This document shows, one piece after another, positions 15,497-23,324 of a stretch of 40,245 nt of DNA. The notes under the pieces were generated by a model. It made no database searches and was not told the origin of the DNA. It saw nothing but the letters and a program-made list of their open reading frames with translations. The translations under genes were made by a program, and so were the position numbers. Positions within the stretch are counted from its first letter, which is position 1. The number at the start of each line of letters is the position of its first letter. Source of the DNA: Nostoc sp. NMS4 (GTDB lineage: Bacteria; Cyanobacteriota; Cyanobacteriia; Cyanobacteriales; Nostocaceae); the NCBI RefSeq assembly GCF_017115095.1, contig NZ_JABXKI010000087.1, positions 1 through 40,245 of the forward strand, written 5' to 3'.

Positions 15497-17203
15497 ATGA
15501 GCTACGCGATCGCGCGATTAAAAAAATTAAAGCGGGGTAATATATCAGGGAGTGCATCTCACACTGCAAGAGAAAGAGAAACCCCAAACGCTGACCCCAC
15601 TCAAAAAAATATTCGGTTCATCGGTAGCCTCAACCCAGAGGAACGATTAGAGGATTTGGTACTAGCCAAAATTGCCGAGCATGAACAAAAGCGAAAGATT
15701 CGCACTGATGCGGTGTACTGCGTGGAGTTACTGTTGAGTGCATCGCCCAGTTATTTCCGTCCCGACTGCCCAACTAATGCTGGGTACTATGAACAACAAA
15801 AGTTGGATGACTGGGTAGAAGCGACTCACCAGTGGTTGGCTGATGAATATGGCTCACGCATTGTCAGGGCAGAATTACACCTAGATGAAGCCACCCCGCA
15901 CATTCACGCTTACTTTGTGCCGGTTGATGATCAGGGGCAATTGCGCTGTAATCATTTCTTTGACGGGCGGCAGAAAATTCATGAATTTCAGGATTCGTAC
16001 TACCAGACAATGCGGCTAATCGAACTAGAGCGCGGTATCAAGGGAAGCAGAGCAAAGCACCAGGACATCAAAGACTTTTACCGCATTGTGGAGGAGGGGC
16101 GTGACTTAGAAGTTGATGAGCTAAGTGCAGCGCAATTGAAGGCCAAAGCTGCCGACCGAGACAGAGCGAATCAACGTAAACAGGAAATGGAAGCTACAGC
16201 CAAAGCTCTCTCACTTGAAAATGAACAGTTACGGCTCAGAATTGCACAATTAGAACAAGATAATCAATCAATAAAAAAGCTTACCGAGTGGTCAACTGAT
16301 TTAGCTTTAGATGATGTTGCTTGGGAGTTAGGGCTGTGGCGTAAAGGGAATGAATGGGTAGGAGGAAGCCACATCATTAATATAGATGGCTCTAAATTTA
16401 GCGACCTTGCTTCCGGTTCTTATTTTGAAGGTAATCATGCAATTGATTTGGTGAAACACGTTAATCAATGCAACCAAACAACTGCGATCGCATGGATAGG
16501 GGAGCGATTTGGTGAAGTCGGCGCAAAACGTGCAGCGATTGCTCATGCTCAAAAAGTTACGGCTGACATTATCCAAACTCAACCAGTACCGCAATTCGCT
16601 CCACCGATTGAGGATAAAAAACAGTGGCAGCAAGTAGAACATTACCTAACCCAGAAACGAGGCATACCCTCTGATTGCGTACAAATGTTACATAACCAGG
16701 GGCTAGTTTATGCCGACTCAAAAGCAAATGTAGTGTTTGTGATGCGGGACTTGGAAGGGAATACCAAAGGGGCTTTCTTAGAAGGTACAACCAATAAATT
16801 CTCTGGTTATGAGTTAGGTACAGTTCGCCGTGATAGCTGGTTTTACTTTACTTTGGGGAAAAAGCCTAGTGAACAAACTAGTACTGTCGTGCTGTCTGAC
16901 TCTCCCATTGATGCCATTTCAGTAGCCATGCTGGAATATCAAGTTAAAGGAATACCAGAAAACAGAACAGTTTACATGGCAGTAGATGACACTTCAAATT
17001 TACCTGTTGAAAGATTACGTAATGTTCCTTGTGTACAGGTAGCTTTTAGTCAACCAACAGTGGCACGGGCTGTTAAAGAACTACTGCCACACTCGACTCA
17101 ACTCAAGTGCAAAAGTCGGGATTGGAATACGCAGTTAATCAATTTCTCCCATCAATTGCAACAACGTTATTCACAACAAAAACACGAGGAATTAGAGCTA
17201 TAG
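15497..17203 (+). CDS. MobV relaxase fused to DUF3991/TOPRIM module
   Basis: The 568-residue protein should nick and covalently hold oriT DNA for transfer. The start at 15497 is chosen because MSYAIARLKKLKRGN is the MobV N-terminus; an earlier ATG at 15455 would add 14 residues. His22 aligns with the catalytic His22 of pMV158 MobM, and HLDEATPHIHAYFVP (128-142) is the metal-binding HxH motif. After a coiled coil (about 205-260) comes a CHC2-like segment without cysteines (about 275-340), DUF3991 (about 375-445) and a TOPRIM-like segment (SDSPIDAIS, AVDDTS), as in primases. The relaxase-primase fusion could let the transferred strand be primed in the recipient. A hairpin follows the stop. Confidence 0.85.
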   Translation: MSYAIARLKKLKRGNISGSASHTARERETPNADPTQKNIRFIGSLNPEERLEDLVLAKIAEHEQKRKIRTDAVYCVELLLSASPSYFRPDCPTNAGYYEQQKLDDWVEATHQWLADEYGSRIVRAELHLDEATPHIHAYFVPVDDQGQLRCNHFFDGRQKIHEFQDSYYQTMRLIELERGIKGSRAKHQDIKDFYRIVEEGRDLEVDELSAAQLKAKAADRDRANQRKQEMEATAKALSLENEQLRLRIAQLEQDNQSIKKLTEWSTDLALDDVAWELGLWRKGNEWVGGSHIINIDGSKFSDLASGSYFEGNHAIDLVKHVNQCNQTTAIAWIGERFGEVGAKRAAIAHAQKVTADIIQTQPVPQFAPPIEDKKQWQQVEHYLTQKRGIPSDCVQMLHNQGLVYADSKANVVFVMRDLEGNTKGAFLEGTTNKFSGYELGTVRRDSWFYFTLGKKPSEQTSTVVLSDSPIDAISVAMLEYQVKGIPENRTVYMAVDDTSNLPVERLRNVPCVQVAFSQPTVARAVKELLPHSTQLKCKSRDWNTQLINFSHQLQQRYSQQKHEELEL

Positions 17204-17217
17204 TTGTAAAAAAGTCA

Positions 17218-17256
17218 AGCTACTCTAGTACCGATTTTTTCAGTACCAAAGTAGCT
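17218..17256 (+). terminator. Hairpin after the relaxase gene with GTAC-A/T core
   Basis: AGCTACT (17218-17224) pairs with AGTAGCT (17250-17256). Inside, the minus strand reads GTACTGAAAAAATCGGTAC (17246 to 17228), so the 14-mer GTACTGAAAAAATC recurs from the hairpin at 12685-12727. It may be a terminator, or an operator for the following gene. Confidence 0.5.
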
Positions 17257-17310
17257 AGTAAAGAGTTTTAGCTATCAATAATATTGGGGTGAAATTTAAC
17301 TAAAGCCCTA

Positions 17311-18939
17311 ATGAATAATGAGTTAATTAAACAAATATTTGGATTAATTAAGCTTAACAATAAGCTGATTGCTGTCGAGTCTCCATTGCAAGAGAGGGTC
17401 AGGCTGCTCATCAATCTAGCCAGTGAATGCCAGCAATACGATATTAACTGTTACCTGTGGACGCTGGAAGATGACCAACTGCACCAGTTATCTACTAATG
17501 AGGAGGGATTAAGTTTACAAAAAGTTGACCAGTATCAGGCGATCGCGAAAAGCAGGCGCGAACATTACTTTGAAATTCTGCGGTTTTGGAAAACTACTGA
17601 TTTATCAGGAATCCTGATACTAGAAGGTATATTCCCCTGGCTGGGCGAAGCTACCACTGACCCCGATTTCTTTCTGACTTCCGAGTGGATCAAGTCAGCC
17701 CTCATTAACCTGAAGCTGTGCAATCACTCTTGCAACAAGACAGCGATTCTCTTAGGGTCAAACGCCACCGTGTCATCTGACATTGCCCCCGAAGTTCCCA
17801 CAGTTATTCAACAACTGCCAGCTATAGAGGAAATAAGCAGTTACTTAGCCCAAGTATTACCTGATTACAGTCATAGCGATATTCATGCGACGGCGAACGC
17901 CTCAATAGGCATGTACTTAGCAGACATTGACTATGGAATTAGACAGGCAAGCGCTCCTGGTGAAATTAAACCGGATGAGTTAGTAGAAAAACTGTCCGCT
18001 TACAAAATCGAACTGTTCAAGCGGATTTATAATATTCAATTTCTCCAACCCCCTAGCACTCCTATCGGGGGGCTGGAACTGATGCAGCAAGCGTTTAAAA
18101 CTTATAAGCGCCTTCTATCCTCATTGGCGAAAGCCTATAATCTTCGTTTACCCAAGGGGATTTTATTAATCGGCCCACCGGGAACAGGAAAATCTTACTC
18201 GGCTAAAGCAAGTTCTGCACAATTGGGGCTACCTCTGATTATTTTGGAGTGGGGTAGTTTCCGCAGTTACGGTAATTTGGCTGAGTACAAGCTAAAAAGC
18301 TTACTCGCACTGGTAGACCGAATCAACCGTGTAATTTTATACTTAGATGACTTTGATAAGGGATTCGCCGGGGATGATGATTTATCCAAACGCCTAGCTG
18401 GTATGCTTTTGACCTGGATGCAAGAACGTACTAGTGAGGTTTTAATTATCGCTTCGGCTAACAATATTCAATGGCTACCACCAGAGCTAACCAGAAGTGG
18501 ACGCTTTGACGAGATTTTCAAGGTGGATCTCCCAAATTACGGCGAACGGCACGAAATATTCAAAATTCACTTAGCCCGTTTCGATCCTCGTTTCCGCGAT
18601 CGGGGCGATGGGTACAGCGAAGAAGAATGGAAAAGGTTACTCAAAGCCACGCAGCGATGTGTCGGTGCGGAGATTCAAGCCATTGTTGAACGTGCCGCCG
18701 TCTCTAGTTTCTGTCAAATGTTTGGCGACGATGTTTCTCCCCTTCAAGAACTACCACCACTAGGAATTACATTGTCGGCATTGCTGGCTGCAAGGCAGAG
18801 TATGAATCCTCTGGCAATCCGCGAAGCTGACCGAGTTGAAAGTATGCGTAACATTGCGGCTTTGCATGGCCTTCCATCTAGTCCAATTGATTCATCATTA
18901 TATAGTCTCGGCAATGTTGATATTTTTGGTGAAACATGA
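17311..18939 (+). CDS. Ycf46-like AAA+ ATPase
   Basis: The 542-residue protein resembles the Ycf46 family, AAA+ proteins of cyanobacteria and plastids whose function is poorly known. The N-terminal ~270 residues form the family's own domain. The AAA+ core has Walker A GPPGTGKS (288-295), Walker B ILYLDDFDK (342-350, with DD in place of the usual DE), sensor-1 IIASANN (379-385) and the arginine-finger region RSGRFDE (395-401). A lid domain follows. It lies between the relaxase and a DUF192 gene whose ATG overlaps its stop (ATGA), suggesting an operon. It might remodel the relaxosome or a membrane complex; that is inference. Confidence 0.8.
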   Translation: MNNELIKQIFGLIKLNNKLIAVESPLQERVRLLINLASECQQYDINCYLWTLEDDQLHQLSTNEEGLSLQKVDQYQAIAKSRREHYFEILRFWKTTDLSGILILEGIFPWLGEATTDPDFFLTSEWIKSALINLKLCNHSCNKTAILLGSNATVSSDIAPEVPTVIQQLPAIEEISSYLAQVLPDYSHSDIHATANASIGMYLADIDYGIRQASAPGEIKPDELVEKLSAYKIELFKRIYNIQFLQPPSTPIGGLELMQQAFKTYKRLLSSLAKAYNLRLPKGILLIGPPGTGKSYSAKASSAQLGLPLIILEWGSFRSYGNLAEYKLKSLLALVDRINRVILYLDDFDKGFAGDDDLSKRLAGMLLTWMQERTSEVLIIASANNIQWLPPELTRSGRFDEIFKVDLPNYGERHEIFKIHLARFDPRFRDRGDGYSEEEWKRLLKATQRCVGAEIQAIVERAAVSSFCQMFGDDVSPLQELPPLGITLSALLAARQSMNPLAIREADRVESMRNIAALHGLPSSPIDSSLYSLGNVDIFGET

Positions 18940-19595
18940 AAACTTTAAAAATTAATTCTGAAAAGGATTTATACGTTGCTGCTTTCAAGTTACTGAACAT
19001 ACTAGGCCCTGTCGCTGGAGTATCAATTATCATCGGCACTGTGGCGCTTGGTTACGTCCAAACTCGTCCCCAGGATTTACCAGTTACGCACATTCTCACC
19101 AAAGGCGGTCGCACATTTAACTTGGAAGCCGCTTCTACACCAGAGCAATTAGAGAAAGGGCTGAAATTTCGAGCATCCTTAAACGGCGATGGCGGAATGT
19201 TATTCAATTTGGGAGGAGAAATTTATAATGTGCCTTTCTGGATGTACAAGGTAAATTTTCCATTAGACATCTTTTATCTTAAGGACAATGTGGTGACAAC
19301 TGCGGTTTACAATGCCCAACCGTGTTACAAAAACCCTTGCTCTATCTACAAAGGGAAAGTTGCCAATCAAGTGCTAGAGCTAGCAACAGGCGCTGCCAAT
19401 ATCAAGGTTGGCGATCGGCTTAACATCCAACCGTTATCAGTTTTGCCTAAGAATAATATCAGTGTTGACCAAGAAGATTGGAGATTGAAGATCGCAGATT
19501 GCAGATTGAATATTTTTGGTACAAGCCCAGCCCCTTGTGGGCGGAATAAATCTGAAATCGTCAATCTCAAATCAGAGAAGCTGCATCTCTTGTAG
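18936..19595 (+). CDS. DUF192 family membrane-anchored protein with repeat-derived tail
   Basis: A single N-terminal transmembrane helix (about residues 20-40) places the following domain outside the cytoplasm. Residues ~55-165 match DUF192: LEAASTPEQLEKGLKFRASL, GGMLFNLG, FWMYKVNFPLDIFYLKD and a C-terminal GDRL. The function of DUF192 is unknown. From about residue 180 the sequence (DWRLKIADCRLNIFG and onward) is encoded by a dispersed AGATTGAAGATCGCAGATTGC-type repeat, so the tail is probably acquired and the original stop lost. The start overlaps the upstream AAA+ gene by four bases. Confidence 0.75.
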   Translation: MKTLKINSEKDLYVAAFKLLNILGPVAGVSIIIGTVALGYVQTRPQDLPVTHILTKGGRTFNLEAASTPEQLEKGLKFRASLNGDGGMLFNLGGEIYNVPFWMYKVNFPLDIFYLKDNVVTTAVYNAQPCYKNPCSIYKGKVANQVLELATGAANIKVGDRLNIQPLSVLPKNNISVDQEDWRLKIADCRLNIFGTSPAPCGRNKSEIVNLKSEKLHLL

Positions 19596-19640
19596 GTGCA
19601 GTCAATCTCAAATCTACAATCGGCAATCTACAATTGTTTG
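19482..19640. repeat. Dispersed AGATTG-type repeat
   Basis: The stretch contains GGAGATTGAAGATCGCAGAT and related units on one side. On the other are their inverse forms (CAATCTCAAATC twice, CAATCTACAATT). It spans the end of the DUF192 gene and part of the gap. Such AGATT/CAATCT arrays are common intergenic repeats in Nostoc-like genomes. Confidence 0.6.
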
Positions 19641-19717
19641 ACAGAGGCAGTTCTTTGAGAACCAAAAATAATCGCTAGTAATTATATAACGTATTTTTTT
19701 AAAATCAAGAAACCATA

Positions 19718-19736
19718 GTACTGAAAAAAACAGTAC
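19718..19736. promoter_or_regulatory. GTACTG-A7-CAGTAC inverted repeat
   Basis: GTACTG (19718-19723) and CAGTAC (19731-19736) form a perfect 6-bp inverted repeat around seven A bases. It lies 42 bases before the BRO-N gene. The same GTACTGAAAAAA sequence is found in hairpins at 12697 (plus strand) and 17246 (minus strand). An operator is a reasonable guess. Confidence 0.45.
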
Positions 19737-19778
19737 CTAAATAGCTTCGTGTGTTGAATCAAATATGGCAATCTATTT

Positions 19779-20105
19779 ATGGGAAGAGTATGGACATATT
19801 GGGAATTTGATCACCCTTTGGGTAGTACGGTGCGAGTAATATCAACCCCATTAGGGCTAGAGATATTTGCTGAAGATGTATTTCAGATTATTGCACCAGA
19901 ATTAAATAATGAAAAAATAGTGCCTCTGCATATCCAAAGTCGAGAACGTCATGTGATTATTGGGGAGCAAATAACAATAGTAAAAACTTTAAATTCGGGA
20001 GCTATTTATAATTTAAAAGGCATGGTTAAAAAACAAATGATTAATAATTTTACGCAATGGATAAGGAGTAATGTCTTACCGATATTTCAAAAAGATGTTT
20101 TTTAG
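19779..20105 (+). CDS. BRO-N domain protein (antirepressor-like)
   Basis: The 108-residue product looks like a stand-alone BRO-N domain, a DNA-binding module found in phage and viral antirepressors. VRVISTPLGLEIFAEDVFQI (about residues 18-37) matches the 'dG..wFvAkDV' start of the domain. FTQWIRSNVLPIFQKDVF (the last 18 residues) matches the conserved 'F..WV..EVLPSIRK.G' end. No C-terminal KilA/ANT domain follows. It opens the AT-rich group of genes with the P-loop proteins and may regulate them. The start has no clear ribosome binding site. Confidence 0.55.
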   Translation: MGRVWTYWEFDHPLGSTVRVISTPLGLEIFAEDVFQIIAPELNNEKIVPLHIQSRERHVIIGEQITIVKTLNSGAIYNLKGMVKKQMINNFTQWIRSNVLPIFQKDVF

Positions 20106-20143
20106 AAAATTGAGAACAAATCTGAATTATGAGGAAAAGAAAA

Positions 20144-21130
20144 ATGACACAAACTATCAATAACAATCAAAATGGAAATATTAATAGCAAAGCTGATATC
20201 TCGGCAATTGAAGCAGCAGAAGAAATAAAGCTAAATGATTTAGCACCAGAGCAGCAGTTAGAGTTAGAGAAACTAAAGTTAGACCTGGATATGGCCTCAG
20301 ATGCAGATAAAGAGGCAGATGAAGTAACTAAAACTCCCCCAAGAAGATTAGTAATAGTAGACGGGGGGAAAGGTGGAGTTGGTAAATCGATGTGGACGAG
20401 AGGGTTTTTACAAACTTGTATAGATGAGAAAAGGAGAATTGTGGCAGTAGATGCAGATAATTCTAATCCAGATTTGTTGAGATATTATGGTGAGAATGGT
20501 GAGCATTGTCAAATACAGCAGTTAAATATTTTTAAAGATGGAAGTATAGATAGATTTTTTGATCAGATAAAGAGAATGATGGAGCCAGAGCCAGATACAT
20601 ATAATCAACTGCCACCACCAGAATCGCTGTTTTTATTAGAATTGCCACCGCAATCAAGACAAATATTTAAAAGATTTATAGAACAAGAGTTCTTGGAAAC
20701 AGCCGCCAATGATTATGACATTAGAGTAACAATGGTCGTGGTAATTAGTCGAGTATCAGATTCGGTAAAGCAATTAATAGATTTATACAGCTTTTGCGGA
20801 AATAAAGTAGATTACATAGTCGTTAGAAATTTATTTTATGGTGAGGAGTCAGAATTTTCTAGATATAGCAACTCATCAATAGTTCAAGAGATAAAGCAAG
20901 AGCTATTAAAAGCAGGAATCCCTTTATTTGATATTACAATGCCGAATTTGCTTGAATATGCCTATGATTATTTAGATGAAAAGTCACTAAGTTTTTCTGA
21001 AGGAATAAAGCAAAAAGAACTACCAGGAGTGAAAATGCGGGTGAAGAGTTGGCTAAAAAATTTTAAACAGCAAATTTGTCCAGTTAAGCATCTCTTAGGG
21101 CTGGAGAGTATAAATGTTGAAATCTTCTAA
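20144..21130 (+). CDS. ParA/MinD-superfamily ATPase with deviant Walker A
   Basis: The 328-residue product has an acidic, low-complexity N-terminal ~65 residues. The deviant Walker A follows as KGGVGKS (about 76-82), and VAVDADNSNPDLLRYY as the switch-I/A' region. The start at 20144 is preferred over the ATG at 20129 because GAGGAAAAG lies just before it. ParA-like ATPases of this type position plasmids or cargo; related MobD-like proteins occur next to relaxases. The switch-II region reads LLELPPQS, without the usual aspartate. Its 3' end overlaps the next gene by 17 bases, and the two proteins are similar in their C-terminal halves. Confidence 0.75.
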   Translation: MTQTINNNQNGNINSKADISAIEAAEEIKLNDLAPEQQLELEKLKLDLDMASDADKEADEVTKTPPRRLVIVDGGKGGVGKSMWTRGFLQTCIDEKRRIVAVDADNSNPDLLRYYGENGEHCQIQQLNIFKDGSIDRFFDQIKRMMEPEPDTYNQLPPPESLFLLELPPQSRQIFKRFIEQEFLETAANDYDIRVTMVVVISRVSDSVKQLIDLYSFCGNKVDYIVVRNLFYGEESEFSRYSNSSIVQEIKQELLKAGIPLFDITMPNLLEYAYDYLDEKSLSFSEGIKQKELPGVKMRVKSWLKNFKQQICPVKHLLGLESINVEIF

Positions 21131-21821
21131 AAGAATGGTAATGACTGTAGGTGACTCTCGTGTAGGCAAGTCTACAGTTATGAAACTGTTGCTGGAAATT
21201 TATCAAATTCAAGGTAAAAGATTGAAAGTTTATGACCATGATAATCGTGATAGACTTTTGGCTTACAAAGATTTAGTGTGTATTGAAAAGATAGATTTTT
21301 TCAATAAACAAACGGACAGGATGTTTATTGATCTGGTAGCTGCTGATATAGATATCATTTTAGTGGATATGCCGGGGCAGCACATAGACAAAATTTGTCA
21401 GTATATTGTTGAGTCTGAACTATTAGAAGCTTTAGCTGAATATGGATGGAAGCTAACGTTCCTGCAACCGATATCACATAGAACGGACTGCATAGACTAC
21501 TTAACTCAAATCATCCAAACTGCTACTAACAATGCCAACTATGTGATAGTGAAGAATTATCATTTTGCGCCAGAGTTTAGGGAATATGACGAAAAAATGC
21601 AGAAAACTCTGTTAACAATAGGAGGAACAGAAATAAATTTGATGGCTTTACATCGAAATCACTATCAAGCGATGGAGAAAGCTGTCAAGCCATATTCACA
21701 AGTTTGCCAGGATCTATCGATAATTTTATTTTGGAGAAGCTTCATTTTTCAGTGGATTAAAAATTTCCGCAATTCAGTGATAAATAACAAATTGGCTATT
21801 AAATATTTAGGACTTGATTGA
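21114..21821 (+). CDS. P-loop protein, paralogue of the preceding ParA-like ATPase
   Basis: The 235-residue product starts MLKSSKRMVMTVGDSRVGKS. Its P-loop GDSRVGKST (13-21) lacks the signature lysine of ParA, having an arginine near that place. ILVDMPGQHIDKI is switch-II-like, and YVIVKNYHF corresponds to YIVVRNLFY in the upstream neighbour. The two proteins share the same order of segments over most of their length, so they probably arose by duplication. It overlaps both neighbours (17 bases upstream, 1 base downstream), implying coupled translation and perhaps a heteromer. Confidence 0.65.
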   Translation: MLKSSKRMVMTVGDSRVGKSTVMKLLLEIYQIQGKRLKVYDHDNRDRLLAYKDLVCIEKIDFFNKQTDRMFIDLVAADIDIILVDMPGQHIDKICQYIVESELLEALAEYGWKLTFLQPISHRTDCIDYLTQIIQTATNNANYVIVKNYHFAPEFREYDEKMQKTLLTIGGTEINLMALHRNHYQAMEKAVKPYSQVCQDLSIILFWRSFIFQWIKNFRNSVINNKLAIKYLGLD

Positions 21822-22414
21822 TGACATCACAAGATATATTACAAGGTTATTCTCCATCAGAACAAAGGCGCATAGTTGAAGGGGCGTACCAATTAGGAAT
21901 CACACCAGATGACCCAACATTTAGGATGATGGCAACGCTGGGTCGATATGAAGAAACGATGATAGACCTCCAGGCAAGAATGGAGGCAATGATAGAAGCA
22001 TGGGCAGCATTAATAGACCAAAAACTGGAGAAGACAAGTAAATCCGCCGAGTCAATGCATTATACAGTTGTCTCTAGTGCCGTGCGTGATGAGATCAAAA
22101 AAAATAAGCCCATCAGCACAGGCATGAAAGTGCAGTCCGGCTGGGGATTGGGAACAGTATCTCTAGTGTGTGGATTAGTAGCGGCTGGCAGTACCTTGCT
22201 GGGTTCGCTGACAACGTGGAATCTGGTGCAGAATGTAGGAACGAATCAGTCAGTAGTAGTCTCACGTAACGAGATAAAGATTCTCCAATGGGCAAAATCC
22301 CAGGAGGGTAAACAGATGTATCAAATTATCTTAAAAAATCAAGCAGCAATTGAAGCTTGTCAAACACAGCAGAGTAAAACCCAAGGCTATTGTTTAATTC
22401 AAGTAGGTAAGTAG
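21821..22414 (+). CDS. Hypothetical membrane protein of the P-loop operon
   Basis: The 197-residue product has a helical N-terminal part (SPSEQRRIVEGAYQLGITPDDP). A coiled-coil-like stretch lies at about 40-75, and one hydrophobic helix at about 110-135 (GLGTVSLVCGLVAAGSTLLGS) is followed by a C-terminal domain with two cysteines. ATG at 21821 overlaps the upstream TGA (TGATG) and is preferred over a TTG one codon earlier. Its position suggests it anchors the two P-loop proteins at the membrane, which is inference. No family was firmly recognised. Confidence 0.6.
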   Translation: MTSQDILQGYSPSEQRRIVEGAYQLGITPDDPTFRMMATLGRYEETMIDLQARMEAMIEAWAALIDQKLEKTSKSAESMHYTVVSSAVRDEIKKNKPISTGMKVQSGWGLGTVSLVCGLVAAGSTLLGSLTTWNLVQNVGTNQSVVVSRNEIKILQWAKSQEGKQMYQIILKNQAAIEACQTQQSKTQGYCLIQVGK

Positions 22415-22426
22415 CTAACCTACCTG
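22400..22426. terminator. Imperfect palindrome covering two convergent stop codons
   Basis: CAAGTAGGTAAG and CTAACCTACCTG lie back to back, so that both convergent genes end in the same hairpin. Their stops (22412-22414 on plus, 22415-22417 on minus) touch without any spacer. It could act as a two-way terminator built into the coding ends. Confidence 0.45.
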
Positions 22427-23068
22427 AAGGTAATCTTGTTCGATGTACCCAAGTTTACTAGCTTCAATCAAAGCATTGACGCGATCGCTGACATCCAACT
22501 TCGCAAAAATCTTGTTAATATGCCCTTTTACAGTACTTTCAGTAATGAATAACTGCTCGGCAATCAGCTTATTAGAAAAACCAGCTGCCATCAAAGAAAC
22601 AATTTGGATTTCAGTATTAGTGAGATTATCTTGATAAGTCTTACCCTTGATTTTCTGTTGGTAACAAAAATTCCGTCGGCTAATATCAGGGTCAAAAAAA
22701 GACTTGCTATCGTAGAATGTGGTTTTAATGGCTTCTAAAATCAGAGGAACATTATTCTTTTTGAGAATGTAAGAATCAGCGCCGACATTTAAAGCTGATT
22801 GAACAGTGCCTTGAGAAGAATGAGAAGAAAGAACAACAATTTTAGTCTTGCTATTGAGTTTGACCTCTTTAATCACTTCTAGCCCAGATATGTCCGGTAA
22901 ACCAATATCCACCAAAATCACATCGGGATTTAATTCCTTAACTAAATTAATACCTTCAATACCAGTACGCGCAACGCCGACCATTTCCATATCTGGTTGT
23001 TGATTGATAGCAGTAGTGATCCCCAACCTAATGAGTTCTTCATCCTCAATGAGCGTTAATCGAATCAT
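22415..23068 (-). CDS. NarL/FixJ-family response regulator
   Basis: The 217-residue protein has a receiver domain with acidic residues E8/D9, phospho-acceptor Asp54 (ILVDIGLPD) and Lys103. A LuxR-type helix-turn-helix follows (about residues 148-200: LTNTEIQIVSLMAAGFSNKLIAEQL, ESTVKGHINKIFAKL). It should bind DNA when phosphorylated. The partner histidine kinase gene is divergent, 256 bases away, and a perfect 20-bp palindrome lies between them. Its location beside the transfer genes suggests control of conjugation or plasmid maintenance, though the targets are unknown. Confidence 0.9.
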   Translation of the reverse strand: MIRLTLIEDEELIRLGITTAINQQPDMEMVGVARTGIEGINLVKELNPDVILVDIGLPDISGLEVIKEVKLNSKTKIVVLSSHSSQGTVQSALNVGADSYILKKNNVPLILEAIKTTFYDSKSFFDPDISRRNFCYQQKIKGKTYQDNLTNTEIQIVSLMAAGFSNKLIAEQLFITESTVKGHINKIFAKLDVSDRVNALIEASKLGYIEQDYLQVG

Positions 23069-23190
23069 AGATCACTTCGATTATAAGATGACTCAATATT
23101 TATAACATAGTTATTGGTGTTAAGCCTTTTACTTTTTGTATCTGTCATATAAAATATAAGTAATCAAAAATCTTTCCAGATAAATGAAAG

Positions 23191-23210
23191 AAACTTTAGT
23201 ACTAAAGTTT
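23191..23210. promoter_or_regulatory. Perfect 20-bp palindrome, candidate operator
   Basis: AAACTTTAGTACTAAAGTTT is its own reverse complement. It lies 115 bases before the histidine kinase ATG and 123 bases before the regulator ATG, near the middle of the divergent intergenic region. That suits a dimeric regulator acting on both promoters. A LuxR-type regulator such as the neighbour is the obvious candidate. Confidence 0.6.
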
Positions 23211-23324
23211 GATTGGATAATTTTTTTTTATAACTAAAACAAAAGTATTCTCAAATCTTGTAGACATAATTAGCACTTATTCATAAAAGTAGCCAAAATA
23301 CCATCTGTCGTTGGAAACATAGTT

